DNA of 38,430 bases from Actinomycetes bacterium. GTDB lineage: Bacteria; Actinomycetota; Actinomycetes; Mycobacteriales; Mycobacteriaceae. The position numbers were made by a program, and so were the translations under genes. Positions 38,161 to 38,430 of this stretch are shown in pieces. Position 1 is the first letter of the stretch. The number at the start of each line of letters is the position of its first letter. The notes under the pieces are model-generated. The model made no database searches. It was given only the letters and a program-made list of their open reading frames with translations, and was not told the origin of the DNA. The stretch lies in NCBI GenBank assembly GCA_029780675.1, contig JAKOYE010000140.1, positions 1 through 38,430 on the forward strand, written 5' to 3'.

Positions 38161-38430
38161 ATGAAGGTCTTCGGTCGTGTTCTGGTGGCGGCAATTCTCG
38201 CCTTCGTAGGTGTGGTGGCCGGGGCGGTTGCCGGTTCGCCGGTGTCGCAGGCGGCGTTGGACAACCAGATGAGTCTGGTTGACGGTGGTGGCCGGACGAT
38301 GACGATTCAGCAGTGGGACACCATGCTCGACGGGGTGTTTCCGTTGGACCGTAACCGGTTGACCCGGGAGTGGTTCCATTCGGGCAAGGCCACCTATGCG
38401 GTGGTGGGTCCGGGGGCCGATGAGTTCGCC
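38161..38430 (+). CDS. MspA-family porin, 5' part only
   Basis: The frame is open from the ATG at 38161 to the right edge (90 codons, no stop). A signal peptide (KVFGRVLVAAILAFVGVVAG, cleavage after SQA at about residue 31) is followed by LDNQMSLVDGGGRTMTIQQW, DTMLDGVFPLDRNRLTREWF and HSGKATYAVVGPGADEFA. This is almost identical to the start of mature MspA of M. smegmatis. MspA is an octameric porin in the mycobacterial outer membrane through which small hydrophilic nutrients enter. The constriction residues lie beyond the edge. GGGCAGG stands 5 nt upstream of the start. Its presence argues for a rapid-growing species. Confidence 0.95.
   Translation, partial: MKVFGRVLVAAILAFVGVVAGAVAGSPVSQAALDNQMSLVDGGGRTMTIQQWDTMLDGVFPLDRNRLTREWFHSGKATYAVVGPGADEFA

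Overview
The window is a GC-rich chromosomal segment of a mycobacterium, most likely a rapid grower (Mycolicibacterium type). Three things point there. The gene order follows the M. tuberculosis block Rv1193-Rv1239 closely. Many start codons sit 6-8 nt behind a TANNNT -10 box, which is the leaderless arrangement common in mycobacteria. The right edge carries an MspA-type porin, a family absent from the tuberculosis complex. The orthology statements below come from recognising the protein sequences, not from a search.

Layout. 1-0.9 kb: the start of a DUF222/13E12-type HNH protein behind a perfect mycobacterial LexA (SOS) box, then a small secreted protein. 1-5 kb: an SDR oxidoreductase, an orphan OpuAC-like lipoprotein translationally coupled to malic enzyme, and the CorA Mg2+ channel. 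5-10.5 kb: the trehalose recycling importer LpqY-SugA-SugB-SugC with a coupled suppressor-of-fused domain gene, plus a general-stress membrane protein. 10.5-17 kb: a Pro-rich DUF4190 protein, a CitE/malyl-CoA-lyase-like enzyme, a channel-less MgtE-N/CBS protein coupled to a DUF1003 membrane protein, a secreted lytic transglycosylase and the Mrp ATPase. 16.8-20.2 kb: the envelope stress module sigE-rseA-htrA-tatB. 20.4-23.1 kb: an O-methyltransferase and the alkylation-repair pair ogt and ada-alkA. 23.2-30.1 kb: a DUF4126 protein, divergent glgC/glgM, and the run LOG, folP2, gpgS, DivIVA-like, tagA, DUF3117. 30.2-35.9 kb: a MalT/LuxR-like ATPase without its DNA-binding domain, an APC permease, and divergent dapE/dapD. 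36-38.4 kb: fadD36, a secreted four-cysteine protein, and the first 90 codons of the porin.

How it fits together. Several genes serve cell-envelope and alpha-glucan metabolism. LpqY-SugABC reclaims trehalose, GlgC and GlgM supply activated glucose and maltose-1-phosphate, and GpgS starts methylglucose lipopolysaccharide. DapD and DapE make diaminopimelate for peptidoglycan, the transglycosylase remodels it, and SigE/RseA/HtrA guard the envelope. No phage, IS element, CRISPR array, tRNA or rRNA was seen. No single locus stands out as a wholly new system. The most interesting candidates are the HTH-less ATPase with a 30-bp tandem repeat, the MgtE-N/CBS plus DUF1003 pair, the SUFU gene coupled to the trehalose importer, and the compact divergent leaderless promoters (glgC/glgM and dapE/dapD).
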